A stretch of DNA of 20,013 nucleotides, taken from assembly GCA_900552915.1 (NCBI GenBank), contig USBS01000018.1:1-20013 (forward strand), read 5' to 3'. Positions 1-6,698 of the stretch are shown here, one piece after another. The stretch comes from an uncultured Sutterella sp. GTDB taxonomy: Bacteria; Pseudomonadota; Gammaproteobacteria; Burkholderiales; Burkholderiaceae_F. The position numbers were made by a program, and so were the translations under genes. The notes beneath the pieces were generated by a model that had not been told where the DNA came from, did no database searches, and saw only the letters and a list, made by a program, of their open reading frames with translations. Position 1 is the first letter of the stretch, and each line of letters starts with the position of its first letter.

Positions 1-138
1 GGGCAGACCGTCTTGAAGCGTGCGGCAACGCACGTGTAGCTCGTGGAGAGGGTGTCAGTCTTCGGGAACCCGAAGCAGTCCTCAGAGAATCGAGAAGCCT
101 CGCCCGAATTTCTCTGAATTCGGACGGGGAGCTGTCAC
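1..138 (+). mobile_element. Right-end remnant of an IS200/IS605-type (TnpB) element, partial
   Basis: The first ~138 bases look like the 3' end of a tnpB-type gene followed by the element's right end. Seen: frame 1 reads a basic tail ending at TAG (37-39); beyond it the same frame stays open and reads GNPKQSSENREAS, in the style of TnpB C-termini. A tight hairpin (CTTCGGG 60-66 with CCCGAAG 69-75) is followed by a longer imperfect one (98-110 with 117-129, 6-nt loop) and then GCTGTCAC at 131-138. A subterminal hairpin a few bases before the cleavage site is the known right-end design of IS200/IS605 elements, and in TnpB loci this part also encodes the guide (omega) RNA. Inferred: the element lies to the left of the window. 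The TAG may be the true tnpB stop or a sign of decay. The family call rests on architecture, not on a complete transposase. Confidence 0.5.
98..129 (+). ncRNA. Possible 3' hairpin of a TnpB-associated guide RNA / IS right-end hairpin
   Basis: CCGAATT (104-110) pairs with AATTCGG (117-123) around a 6-nt loop. Past one mismatch the stem continues with 98-102 pairing 125-129. In IS200/IS605 TnpB loci the omega RNA covers this hairpin, and the guide is the flank just outside the right end, here from about position 137-140 inside the 3' end of the asparaginase gene. The structure is visible; the RNA role is inferred. Confidence 0.35.
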
Positions 139-1127
139 ATGTCGAATAATTTTTCCAGCGCGTCGCGGTTGCTTGAAAGTTCGGGATGCTCCGAGAGGGC
201 GATCATGAGCTTGAGACGGGCTTTGGCGGCGGAAATTTCCCCGCCCATTGCCGCGCCGACGCGCCGCGTATCGGTTACGCTGCCCGGGTAGCCGTAGACG
301 TCTAAGACGCGCCCGCCCGGTGCACGAGTCGTGAGGATCACGGCAATGCCGGCCTTAACGGCGTCTTCAATGCCGGGAACCATCGCAGGAGGAATGTTGC
401 CTCGTCCGAACCCTTCGATGACGATGCCTTTGCAGCCCTGCGAAACCGCAAAATCGATGTAATCGCGTGTGGAGCCCGTCATTGCTTTGACTACGTCGAC
501 GCGGGCATTGAGCGCTTTGGGTGCAAAACGAACGGTATTTACGGGTTTGCGGCGAATAACGACTCTGTCGACATCAACGTAGCCCACGGGACCCCACCAG
601 GGAGATTCGAAAGTGGCGGGATTGGCCGAGTGAGTCTTCGTGACTTCGGCAGCGGCGTGCAGCGTCTCATTCATGCAGACCAATACGCCCATGCCGCAGG
701 CCTCTTTGCCGGCGGCGGTTTTGACGGCGCAATAGATATTCATGGGGCCGTCGGGACTGGCTTCATCGGCGCCGCGCATGGCGGCCGTCATCACGACGGG
801 TTTGTCGCTTGCGTGCAGTAGATCCAAAAAGTAGCTTGTTTCTTCGAGCGTGTCCGTGCCGTGCGTGACGATGGCGCCGGCGACATCGTCACGAGCGAGA
901 ACTTCCTCGAGCTTGAGGTGCAGGTCCCACATCGTCTGAGGCGTCATGGCCGGAGAGGCAATGTTGGAAAACTGGATGAATTCCAAGGGGGCAACCTTAT
1001 CCAGCCCGGGAACGGCCGCTGCCAAATCTTCACCCGTGCACGCCGGCATCAGACCGTTCTTAACCGGGTCGTATTTCATGGCAATGGTGCCGCCTGTGGC
1101 GAGCACAACAACTTTTTTGTCAATCAT
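135..1127 (-). CDS. L-asparaginase (asparaginase/glutaminase family)
   Basis: Hydrolyses L-asparagine to aspartate and ammonia. The 330-aa length fits the family. Both catalytic signatures are present: ATGGTIA near the N-terminus (nucleophile T14) and THGTDTLEET at 88-97, carrying the second active-site Thr91-Asp92. MRGADEASPDGP follows the second motif, as is typical. There is no signal peptide: the protein begins directly with the first beta strand (MIDKKVVVLATGG), so a cytoplasmic location is inferred. The start is supported by an AAAGG ribosome-binding sequence about nine bases upstream on the minus strand. The gene stands alone, and its neighbour rpmF is on the other strand. Its TGA stop (complement of 135-137) lies inside the apparent right end of the insertion element, so the last residues may be insertion-altered. 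I cannot decide between type I and type II, so no symbol is given. Confidence 0.93.
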   Translation of the reverse strand: MIDKKVVVLATGGTIAMKYDPVKNGLMPACTGEDLAAAVPGLDKVAPLEFIQFSNIASPAMTPQTMWDLHLKLEEVLARDDVAGAIVTHGTDTLEETSYFLDLLHASDKPVVMTAAMRGADEASPDGPMNIYCAVKTAAGKEACGMGVLVCMNETLHAAAEVTKTHSANPATFESPWWGPVGYVDVDRVVIRRKPVNTVRFAPKALNARVDVVKAMTGSTRDYIDFAVSQGCKGIVIEGFGRGNIPPAMVPGIEDAVKAGIAVILTTRAPGGRVLDVYGYPGSVTDTRRVGAAMGGEISAAKARLKLMIALSEHPELSSNRDALEKLFDM

Positions 1128-1263
1128 CGATTGGGACCTTTAGAAACAATGCATCGGTGCCGTCGATTTTAGAGGTTGGACGACGTTATGGTCGTCTCGG
1201 TTCGAATCTACGATATCTTGTGTCGTCGATGGCGTCGATCGACAAAAAAGAGCGGTCGGACGG

Positions 1264-1292
1264 TTGATAATTTCTTTTCCAATCAATATAAT
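1264..1292 (+). promoter_or_regulatory. Sigma-70 promoter for rpmF
   Basis: TTGATA (1264-1269), a 17-base spacer and a perfect TATAAT (1287-1292). This is one of the two best consensus promoters in the window. Initiation near 1299 would give a leader of about 150 bases before rpmF. Confidence 0.8.
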
Positions 1293-1414
1293 GGCGCGTT
1301 CGACGTGCGTGCGGGCAGCGGATTCTCCGTTGCGGTGCGCTTATGTCGCTGAATTTAAAGGATTTGTACGCCGGGTCCCGATGCAAGCCTCGTGCGTGCG
1401 GATGCTTCAAACAC

Positions 1415-1442
1415 TAAAAGTTAACTTTTAACCCACGTGGGG
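1415..1442 (+). promoter_or_regulatory. Twin palindromes overlapping the rpmF ribosome-binding site
   Basis: A perfect 16-base palindrome, TAAAAGTTAACTTTTA (1415-1430), is followed at once by a perfect 10-base palindrome, CCCACGTGGG (1432-1441). The GGGG of the second (1439-1442) is the only Shine-Dalgarno-like run before the rpmF ATG at 1452. As DNA these could be operators; as RNA the second could occlude ribosome binding. Both roles are inference. Confidence 0.45.
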
Positions 1443-1451
1443 TATTAAAAA

Positions 1452-1643
1452 ATGGCTGTCCAGCAAAATAAAAAATCGACCAGCAAGCGCGGCAATCACC
1501 GTGCTCACGACTTTCTCTCCAACCCGGCTACCGCCGTTGAACCCGGTACCGGTGAAGTGCACCGCCGTCACCACATCAGCCCGAACGGTTTCTACCGCGG
1601 CAAGAAGGTTGTGGCGACCAAGCAGGACGCTTCCGAAGAGTAA
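1452..1643 (+). CDS. rpmF: 50S ribosomal protein L32
   Basis: Small basic 63-aa protein of the large ribosomal subunit. It begins MAVQQNKKSTSKRGNHRAH, the family N-terminus with its conserved KRG-RRAH pattern, and has the later HHISPNGFYRGKKVV segment. It contains no cysteines, so it is the zinc-free form usual in proteobacteria. It sits at the head of the fatty-acid synthesis cluster, as rpmF does in many bacteria, and has a strong promoter of its own upstream. The usual downstream partner plsX is missing, and a terminator at 1862-1900 separates it from fabH, so it is probably transcribed mostly on its own. The Shine-Dalgarno is weak (GGGG, 1439-1442) and buried in a palindrome. Confidence 0.97.
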   Translation: MAVQQNKKSTSKRGNHRAHDFLSNPATAVEPGTGEVHRRHHISPNGFYRGKKVVATKQDASEE

Positions 1644-1861
1644 TCGTCCGGTCGCAGACTTTTTCTGACGGCTCGCAACGAGGCATCGGTTACAAGGTAG
1701 GCCCACAGGGTCAAGCACCGCAGCCCAAACCCCATGTCTCGGTCAATGTCGGAGGCATCCGGCAGCCCGGTAAAGCCGCCCCGGCCAGGAGAGTCGCTGC
1801 AGCATTCTTCAAGGCGCCGCCGCTTCGGAGCGTTCCGAGCAGAAAAATCTGAAACCAAGTG

Positions 1862-1900
1862 AAAAAGGAGATCGTCTTAACGGACGAATCTCCTTTTTTT
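1862..1900 (+). terminator. Intrinsic terminator after rpmF
   Basis: Stem GGAGAT-CGTC (1867-1876) with GACG-A-ATCTCC (1883-1893), a 6-nt loop, one bulged A, then seven Ts (1894-1900). The A-run before the stem means it could also work in reverse. Confidence 0.85.
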
Positions 1901-1912
1901 GTCGCGGTCGTT

Positions 1913-1921
1913 TGGTAATAT
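1913..1921 (+). promoter_or_regulatory. Possible extended -10 promoter for the fab genes
   Basis: TGGTAATAT matches the TGn-TAtAaT extended -10 form and lies just behind the rpmF terminator. No good -35 is visible. It would give a leader of about 128 bases before fabH. Confidence 0.4.
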
Positions 1922-2027
1922 CGCTTCGCAAAGCGCACGATCCCTTCGGTTCGGGCCCGTGTCAAACGGGCTCGGCAGGTGGTTTGCGCGCCTCAACCGC
2001 CGAATCGTTCGATTCTTCTTTCGGCGG
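1922..2027 (+). promoter_or_regulatory. Structured leader of fabH with three successive hairpins
   Basis: Hairpin 1: CGCTT/AAGCG (1922-1935). Hairpin 2: GCCCGT/ACGGGC (1955-1971). Hairpin 3: CCGCCGAA (1997-2004) with TTCGGCGG (2020-2027). Inside the third, GAATCG/CGATTC (2002-2015) forms a competing hairpin, and GGCCGAATCGAAT recurs just after. Mutually exclusive pairings suggest regulation, but no known riboswitch is recognised. Confidence 0.35.
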
Positions 2028-2055
2028 CCGAATCGAATTTAGAAAGTAAAAAAAC

Positions 2056-3051
2056 ATGACTTTTTGCACTAGCCGTACCTATACCCGGGTTTTGACCACC
2101 GGTTCGACTTTGGGCAAGCGTGCGGTCACAAACGACGAGTTGGCGGTTGAACTTGCCGCCCGTGGCATCGAAACGAGCGACGAGTGGATTCGCACACGCA
2201 CCGGCATCGGCTGCCGGCATATTGCAGGCAAAGACGAGACGACTCTGTCGCTTGCCCTGGCCGCGGCAAATGATGCGCTTGCCCGCGGGGCAATCGATCC
2301 TCAGACGATTGACCTTATTATCGTGGCGACGACCACGCCCGACGGCGTGTTTCCCTCCATGGCCTGTCGACTGCAGAATGCGCTCGGCATCAAGGGATGC
2401 GCCGCGTTTGACGTTCAGGCCGTGTGCGCCGGTTTTGTCTATGCCATGAGCGTGGCCGACGGTCTGATTCGCACAGGCGGCTACAAGCGTGCACTGGTGG
2501 TGGGCGCCGAAGTTTTAAGCCGTCTTCTTGATTGGAACGATCGCAGCACTTGCGTGCTTTTCGGCGACGGCGCGGGCGCCGTGGTGATTGAGGCAAGCGA
2601 GCGCGAAGGAATTCTTGCGCACCGCATGCATGCCGACGGATCGTTCGGCGTCGATACGCTTGCCTGTGACGCGCGCATCGAAAACGGTGCCGTTGCCGGC
2701 AACCCTTTTATTCAAATGAACGGCCGTCAGGTCTTCAAGCTTGCCGTAAGTTCGCTTTCGGAAAGTTTTGCCGAGGTCTGCGGCATGGCCGGTCTTGCGC
2801 CCGAAAACGTAGATGTCTGGGTGCCGCATCAGGCCAATATCCGCATCATTGAGATGATTGCCGAAAAACTCGGCATCCCGAAGGAAAAAACCGTCGAGAC
2901 GGTGCAGATGCACGGTAATACGTCGGCGGCCAGCGTGCCTCTGGCCCTTGATTGGGCCGTCAAAAACGGCCGCATCCATGCGGGCGATACGGTGATGTTG
3001 CAGGGCGTAGGCGCCGGCATGACCTGGGGCAGCGTGCTTTTGAAGTGGTAA
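2056..3051 (+). CDS. fabH: Beta-ketoacyl-ACP synthase III (KAS III)
   Basis: Starts type II fatty-acid synthesis in the cytoplasm by condensing acetyl-CoA with malonyl-ACP. At 331 aa it is the normal length. The Cys-His-Asn triad is complete: C124 in QAVCAGFVYA, H258 in WVPHQANIRI and N288 in MHGNTSAAS. The N-terminal thiolase-fold segment reads AVTNDELA...SDEWIRTRTGI, as in the family. The first ten residues (MTFCTSRTYT) precede the usual family start, but no better initiation codon with a ribosome-binding site is present, and this ATG follows a weak AGAAAG. It heads the fab cluster, 31 bases before fabD. The three-hairpin leader upstream suggests control at this gene. Confidence 0.96.
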   Translation: MTFCTSRTYTRVLTTGSTLGKRAVTNDELAVELAARGIETSDEWIRTRTGIGCRHIAGKDETTLSLALAAANDALARGAIDPQTIDLIIVATTTPDGVFPSMACRLQNALGIKGCAAFDVQAVCAGFVYAMSVADGLIRTGGYKRALVVGAEVLSRLLDWNDRSTCVLFGDGAGAVVIEASEREGILAHRMHADGSFGVDTLACDARIENGAVAGNPFIQMNGRQVFKLAVSSLSESFAEVCGMAGLAPENVDVWVPHQANIRIIEMIAEKLGIPKEKTVETVQMHGNTSAASVPLALDWAVKNGRIHAGDTVMLQGVGAGMTWGSVLLKW

Positions 3052-3082
3052 CGAACAACTTAGAGTAGAGCGGAGAGAGGAA

Positions 3083-4015
3083 TTGAAATTAGCGTTTGTT
3101 TTTCCCGGCCAGGGATCGCAGAAGGTCGGCATGGCCGACTGGGTGAAGGACTCCGAGGCGGCTTCGGCCGTCATGCAGGCTGCCGACAAGGCGCTCGGCG
3201 AGAACCTTTCCGGATTGATCGCCAACGGTCCCGACACGGATCTGAATTTGACCGTCAACACGCAGCCCGCGCTTTTGGCAACGAGCTACGCCGCTTTTGC
3301 CGCTTGGCGCGAAGCGGGCGGAGCCATGCCTGAAGTGATGGCCGGCCACAGCCTCGGTGAATATTCGGCTCTGACGGCCGCAGGCGTTTTTTCGGTTGAA
3401 GATGCCGTGCGTCTGGTGCGCTTTCGCGCAAGCGCCATGCAGTCGGCCGTTCCGGTGGGCGTAGGCGGCATGGCTGCGATTCTGGGGTTGGCTGACGAAG
3501 TCGTGGTCGACATCTGCGCCAAGGCTGCAGGGGACGAATCCGTCGAAGCCGTCAACTTCAATTGCCCCGGACAGGTGGTGATCGCCGGGCACAAGGCAGC
3601 CGTGCAGCGCGCCTGCGATCTGGCGCTTGAAGCGGGCGCCAAGCGTGCCGTTGTGCTTGCGGTGTCGGCACCTTTCCACAGTGCTTTGCTTGAACCCGCC
3701 GCGCGCGAACTCGCCGGCGAACTTGCCCGCGCCGAAATGAAGGAGCCGCAGGTTCCGGTTGTGGCCAATGTCGACGTCGTATGCCATACGGACGTGAACG
3801 AAATCCGCGAGGCGCTTGCTAAACAGGCCGCAAGCCCCGTTCTGTGGACGGGCTGCGTGCGCAAGATGCAGGAAATGGGCGTCACGCACATTGTCGAATG
3901 CGGTCCGGGGCGTGTGCTTGCGGGGCTTGTGCGCCGCATCGCGCCCGAAATTACGGTTGCCAATGTGAGCGACCTTGAAAGCATCAAGAACGTGATTGCC
4001 CAGTTGCAGGCTTAA
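3083..4015 (+). CDS. fabD: Malonyl-CoA:ACP transacylase
   Basis: Transfers malonyl from CoA to acyl carrier protein and so supplies the chain extender for FabH and FabF. 310 aa, normal length. The nucleophile elbow AGHSLGEYSA gives catalytic S90; H199 in SAPFHSALLEP completes the dyad; R115 (VRFRASAMQ) matches the malonyl-carboxylate-binding arginine. The N-terminal FPGQGSQ motif is present. The start is TTG at 3083: only that codon places FVFPGQGSQ at the normal distance, and an unusually strong GGAGAGAGG (3072-3080) sits just before it. The rare start offset by a strong ribosome-binding site may tune the level. fabG follows after 24 bases. Confidence 0.96.
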   Translation: MKLAFVFPGQGSQKVGMADWVKDSEAASAVMQAADKALGENLSGLIANGPDTDLNLTVNTQPALLATSYAAFAAWREAGGAMPEVMAGHSLGEYSALTAAGVFSVEDAVRLVRFRASAMQSAVPVGVGGMAAILGLADEVVVDICAKAAGDESVEAVNFNCPGQVVIAGHKAAVQRACDLALEAGAKRAVVLAVSAPFHSALLEPAARELAGELARAEMKEPQVPVVANVDVVCHTDVNEIREALAKQAASPVLWTGCVRKMQEMGVTHIVECGPGRVLAGLVRRIAPEITVANVSDLESIKNVIAQLQA

Positions 4016-4039
4016 TTCTTCGAGAAAAGGAACAAAGAG

Positions 4040-4795
4040 ATGCAGAACTTTTTTACTGCCGATAGCTTTGCCGGCCGCGTTGCACTCGTGACCGGCGCCA
4101 CCCGCGGCATCGGCCGCGCGATCGCTATGGCCTTGGCCGAGGCCGGCGCCAAGGTGATCGGCACGGCGACGAGCGAAGCGGGTGCCGCCAAGATCAGCGA
4201 AGCCCTGGGCGAAAGAGGCCGCGGTATTGTGTTGAACGTGACCGATGCCCAGGCGAGCAAGGAAGCTGTTGAAGCGATCGTCGCCGAATTCGGCCGCATC
4301 GATATTCTTGTAAATAATGCCGGCATTACGCGCGACATGCTCGCGATGCGCTTGTCGGATGAAGCCTGGGACGCCGTGATCGAAACGAACCTCACGGCGG
4401 TGTTCCGCCTGACCCGCGCCGCACTGCGCCCGATGATGAAGCAGCGCTACGGCCGCATCATCAACATGAGCTCCGTTGTAGGCGCCATGGGCAACGCCGG
4501 TCAAGCCAACTACGCCGCCGCCAAGGCCGGCATGATCGGCATGAGCAAGTCGGTGGCCCGTGAAGTCGCTTCCCGCGGCGTCACGGTCAACTGCGTTGCG
4601 CCGGGCTTTATCGAAACGGACATGACGGCAGCCTTGCCCGAAGACGTCAAAACGCACCTTATGGCACAAATCCCGGCCGCCCGCCTCGGCAAAACGGATG
4701 ATATTGCCGCTGCGGTCCTTTATTTGGCCTCAGAGCCCGCAGGATACGTCACCGGCACGGTTTTGCACGTCAACGGCGGCATGTTTATGGGGTAA
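4040..4795 (+). CDS. fabG: 3-oxoacyl-ACP reductase (NADPH, SDR family)
   Basis: Catalyses the first reduction of the elongation cycle, beta-ketoacyl-ACP to beta-hydroxyacyl-ACP. 251 aa, a short-chain dehydrogenase with a Rossmann fold. The cofactor motif TGATRGIG is at 18-25 and NNAG at 92-95. The catalytic residues are S145 (MSSVVGAMG), Y158 and K162 (NYAAAKAG). The C-terminus ends LHVNGGMFMG, typical of FabG. AAGGAA about 10 bases upstream serves as ribosome-binding site. It follows fabD in the same transcript. SDR proteins are easily confused, but the fab context and closeness to the FabG pattern settle the call. Confidence 0.96.
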   Translation: MQNFFTADSFAGRVALVTGATRGIGRAIAMALAEAGAKVIGTATSEAGAAKISEALGERGRGIVLNVTDAQASKEAVEAIVAEFGRIDILVNNAGITRDMLAMRLSDEAWDAVIETNLTAVFRLTRAALRPMMKQRYGRIINMSSVVGAMGNAGQANYAAAKAGMIGMSKSVAREVASRGVTVNCVAPGFIETDMTAALPEDVKTHLMAQIPAARLGKTDDIAAAVLYLASEPAGYVTGTVLHVNGGMFMG

Positions 4796-4812
4796 TGAAA
4801 TCGGCGGGCAAG

Positions 4813-4844
4813 CCTGATAAAATCCCCCGATTAGAAAATTTTCT
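4813..4844 (+). promoter_or_regulatory. acpP leader: possible -10 element and 12-base palindrome
   Basis: The 114-base gap before acpP contains TGATAAAAT (about 4815-4823), which could be a -10 region, and a perfect palindrome AGAAAATTTTCT at 4833-4844, near where transcription would begin. acpP often has its own promoter because ACP is needed in large excess. The -35 is not convincing, and the operator role is inference. Confidence 0.35.
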
Positions 4845-4909
4845 TTGTGGGCGTTCATTGCGGCGCCTGCTCAATTTCAGACACTACACATCATTCCGCG
4901 GAGTAGGAA

Positions 4910-5149
4910 ATGGAAGATTTGGAACAGAAGGTCAAGCAGATCATCGCCGAACAGCTTGGCAAGAACGAAGCCGACATCAAGAACGAAGCTTCCTTCATTG
5001 AAGATCTCGGTGCCGACAGCCTTGACACGGTTGAACTCGTGATGGCTCTCGAAGACGCCTTCAAGATCGAAATCCCTGACGAACAGCAGGAAAACCTGCG
5101 CACCGTTCAGCAGGCTATCGACTTCATCCAGGCCAACGTCAAGGCCTAA
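4910..5149 (+). CDS. acpP: Acyl carrier protein
   Basis: Small acidic carrier that holds growing acyl chains on a 4'-phosphopantetheine arm. 79 aa, standard length. The attachment serine is S37 in the invariant DSLDTVELVMALE context (residues 36-48). The four-helix pattern is intact, and the C-terminus TVQQAIDFIQANVKA is typical. GGAG (4900-4903) lies six bases before the ATG. The 114-base leader with a palindrome, and a strong terminator just after the gene, suggest that acpP is transcribed partly as its own unit. Confidence 0.98.
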   Translation: MEDLEQKVKQIIAEQLGKNEADIKNEASFIEDLGADSLDTVELVMALEDAFKIEIPDEQQENLRTVQQAIDFIQANVKA

Positions 5150-5210
5150 TGCCTCATTCAGGCGCTGTCCGAAGAAGGCATTCGACCTGACAGACGGACA
5201 GTATGAAGCG

Positions 5211-5235
5211 AAAAGGGGGCGACGCCCCCTTTTTT
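5211..5235 (+). terminator. Intrinsic terminator/attenuator between acpP and fabF
   Basis: GGGGGC (5215-5220), a 3-base loop and GCCCCC (5224-5229), preceded by AAAA and followed by a run of Ts. Since fabF follows within 45 bases with no obvious promoter, this probably acts as a partial terminator that lowers fabF expression relative to acpP. Confidence 0.85.
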
Positions 5236-5273
5236 AATAAGTTATTAAGCTCGACAGAAAGGAAAACGAAAAG

Positions 5274-6509
5274 ATGCGCCGTGTGGTTGTAACCGGTTTG
5301 GGCATGGTATCTCCGCTTGGACTCAACGTGGAGCAGAGCTGGAAGGCGTTGCTTGCGGGCGAGTGCGGCATCGGCCCGATTACGGAGTTTGATGCTGCCG
5401 AATTCGGCTGCCGTATTGCCGGCGAAGTCAAGAATTTCGACCCGACAGCGGGCGGCCTGCAGGCCAAGGAGGCTCGTCGCTACGACCGTTATGTGCAGTT
5501 TGCGGCTTCGGTTGCGACCGAAGCTCTGAACGACGCGGGGCTGGACTTCACGGGCAACAACGAAGCGGGCGATCGCGCCGGCTGCATCATCGGTTCCGGC
5601 ATCGGCGGTCTCGAGACGATTTGCACCAACCAGAAGGCGATGCTCGATCGCGGCCCCCGCCGCATTTCTCCCTTCATGATTCCGGGCTGCATCATCAACA
5701 TGGCTTCCGGCCTCGTGGGCATCATGAAGAACCTGCGCGGTCCGAACCTGGCGACTGTGACGGCCTGCGCCACGGGCCTGCACGCCATCGGCGAAGCAGC
5801 CTGGATCATTCGTCGCGGCGACGCGGACGTGATGCTTGCAGGCGGCACCGAAGGCACTGTTTGCCCTGTAGGCATCGGCGGCTTTGACAGCATGCATGCT
5901 TTGTCGCGCCGCAACGACGATCCCGCGCACGCTTCCCGTCCGTTCGACGTCGATCGCGACGGCTTCGTGATGGGCGAAGGTGCCGGTCTGCTCGTGCTCG
6001 AAGAGTACGAACACGCCAAGGCGCGCGGCGCCAAGATTTACTGCGAGCTTTCGGGCTACGGCCTTTCGGGCGATGCGTACCACATCACGACGCCCGCAAC
6101 CGACGGTCCGGTGCGCTCCATGCAGATGGCCTTGAAGCATGCCGGCCTCAAGCCCGAAGACATCGACTATCTGAACGCACACGGCACGTCCACATCCGTG
6201 GGCGACGTGAACGAATCCAAGGCCGTTCGCGAGCTCTTCGGCGAACACACCGATAAGCTCGTGGTGAGCTCGACCAAGGGCGCGACGGGGCATTTGCTCG
6301 GCGGCGCCGGCGGCATCGAAAGCGTCTTTACGGTGCTGGCGATCCGAGATCAGGTGGCTCCCCCGACGATCAACGTCGTCAACCAGGATCCGGAATGCTG
6401 CATCAATGTCTGCAAGGGCGAACCGCAGAAGATGGAAATCCGTGCGGCCATGAAGAACAACTTCGGCTTCGGCGGCACCAACGCTACGCTCGTGTTCCAG
6501 CGCGTCTAA
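5274..6509 (+). CDS. fabF: Beta-ketoacyl-ACP synthase II (KAS II)
   Basis: Condenses malonyl-ACP with acyl-ACP in the elongation cycle and, in E. coli, drives the temperature-dependent step to cis-vaccenate. 411 aa, the family's usual length. The Cys-His-His triad is complete: C165 in VTACATGLH, H303 in NAHGTSTSVGD and H340 in STKGATGHLLGGAGG, with the conserved K335 beside it. The C-terminal NNFGFGGTNA loop is present. It starts RRVVVTGLGMVSPLG, the family start, after AGAAAGGA about ten bases upstream. It is last in the fab cluster, follows a terminator-like hairpin and is closed by another at 6526-6571. Confidence 0.97.
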   Translation: MRRVVVTGLGMVSPLGLNVEQSWKALLAGECGIGPITEFDAAEFGCRIAGEVKNFDPTAGGLQAKEARRYDRYVQFAASVATEALNDAGLDFTGNNEAGDRAGCIIGSGIGGLETICTNQKAMLDRGPRRISPFMIPGCIINMASGLVGIMKNLRGPNLATVTACATGLHAIGEAAWIIRRGDADVMLAGGTEGTVCPVGIGGFDSMHALSRRNDDPAHASRPFDVDRDGFVMGEGAGLLVLEEYEHAKARGAKIYCELSGYGLSGDAYHITTPATDGPVRSMQMALKHAGLKPEDIDYLNAHGTSTSVGDVNESKAVRELFGEHTDKLVVSSTKGATGHLLGGAGGIESVFTVLAIRDQVAPPTINVVNQDPECCINVCKGEPQKMEIRAAMKNNFGFGGTNATLVFQRV

Positions 6510-6525
6510 CCGAAAGCTGACAAAA

Positions 6526-6571
6526 AGCAGAAAGCGGCCGCGCCTCGACAGCGGATCGGCCGTTTTTTGCT
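6526..6571 (+). terminator. Terminator after fabF
   Basis: CGGCCG-CGC (6535-6543) pairs with GCG-gat-CGGCCG (6551-6562) and is followed by six Ts. The outer AGCA/TGCT bases extend the stem. It faces the minus-strand terminator at 6574-6616. Confidence 0.8.
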
Positions 6572-6573
6572 GT

Positions 6574-6616
6574 GCGAAAAAAGAGCCCGAAAGTGTTTCG
6601 ATTCACCTTCGGGCTT
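6574..6616 (-). terminator. Terminator of the minus-strand export operon
   Basis: AGCCCGAAAGTG (6584-6595) pairs with CACCTTCGGGCT (6604-6615) over 12 bases with one mismatch. The A-run at 6577-6582 reads as a T-run on the minus strand, so it works in that direction, downstream of the lipoprotein gene. Confidence 0.82.
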
Positions 6617-6698
6617 GGACTTTCTGGAGGAGACTCATGCTTACTCTTGCTTGGAGATCTGAGCGTAGAGTAACGCAGAGTCCCGTAAGCTTGTACGG

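Larger units (their letters stand above)
1128..1451. other. Intergenic region between asparaginase and rpmF
   Basis: 324 bases without a convincing gene. It holds the rpmF promoter (1264-1292) and two adjacent palindromes just before rpmF. The yceD/DUF177 gene that often precedes rpmF in proteobacteria is not recognisable. The stretch 1141-1260 is rich in short GTCGAT/ATCGAC repeats, and I saw no clear promoter for the asparaginase gene. Confidence 0.7.
1644..2055. other. Intergenic region rpmF-fabH (position where plsX is usual)
   Basis: 412 bases. 1644-1861 holds no gene I recognise; the frames were read for PlsX-like sequence and none was seen. One frame stays open from about 1646 to 1855 but lacks a plausible start and resembles nothing known. 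1862-1900 is a terminator, 1913-1921 a possible extended -10 element, and 1922-2027 three consecutive hairpins leading to fabH. Confidence 0.7.

Noticed and set aside
1291..1431. 46-codon frame upstream of rpmF, considered as a yceD/DUF177 remnant or leader peptide
   Set aside because: Its ATG lies inside the rpmF -10 box, so it would not be on the transcript, and the sequence lacks DUF177 features.
1646..1857. Open frame after rpmF, considered as a plsX fragment
   Set aside because: There is no start codon with a ribosome-binding site. The Pro/Ala/Arg-rich sequence has none of the PlsX landmarks, such as the N-terminal MGGD region.
3089..4669. Long minus-strand open frame (526 codons)
   Set aside because: It lies opposite fabD and fabG, whose catalytic motifs are intact. 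Its product is His/Gly/Arg-rich, with no recognisable domain. It is a shadow of GC-rich coding sequence.
5154..6293. Minus-strand open frame of 379 codons
   Set aside because: It is antisense to fabF across its catalytic core, with low-complexity His/Arg/Ala content and no family resemblance.
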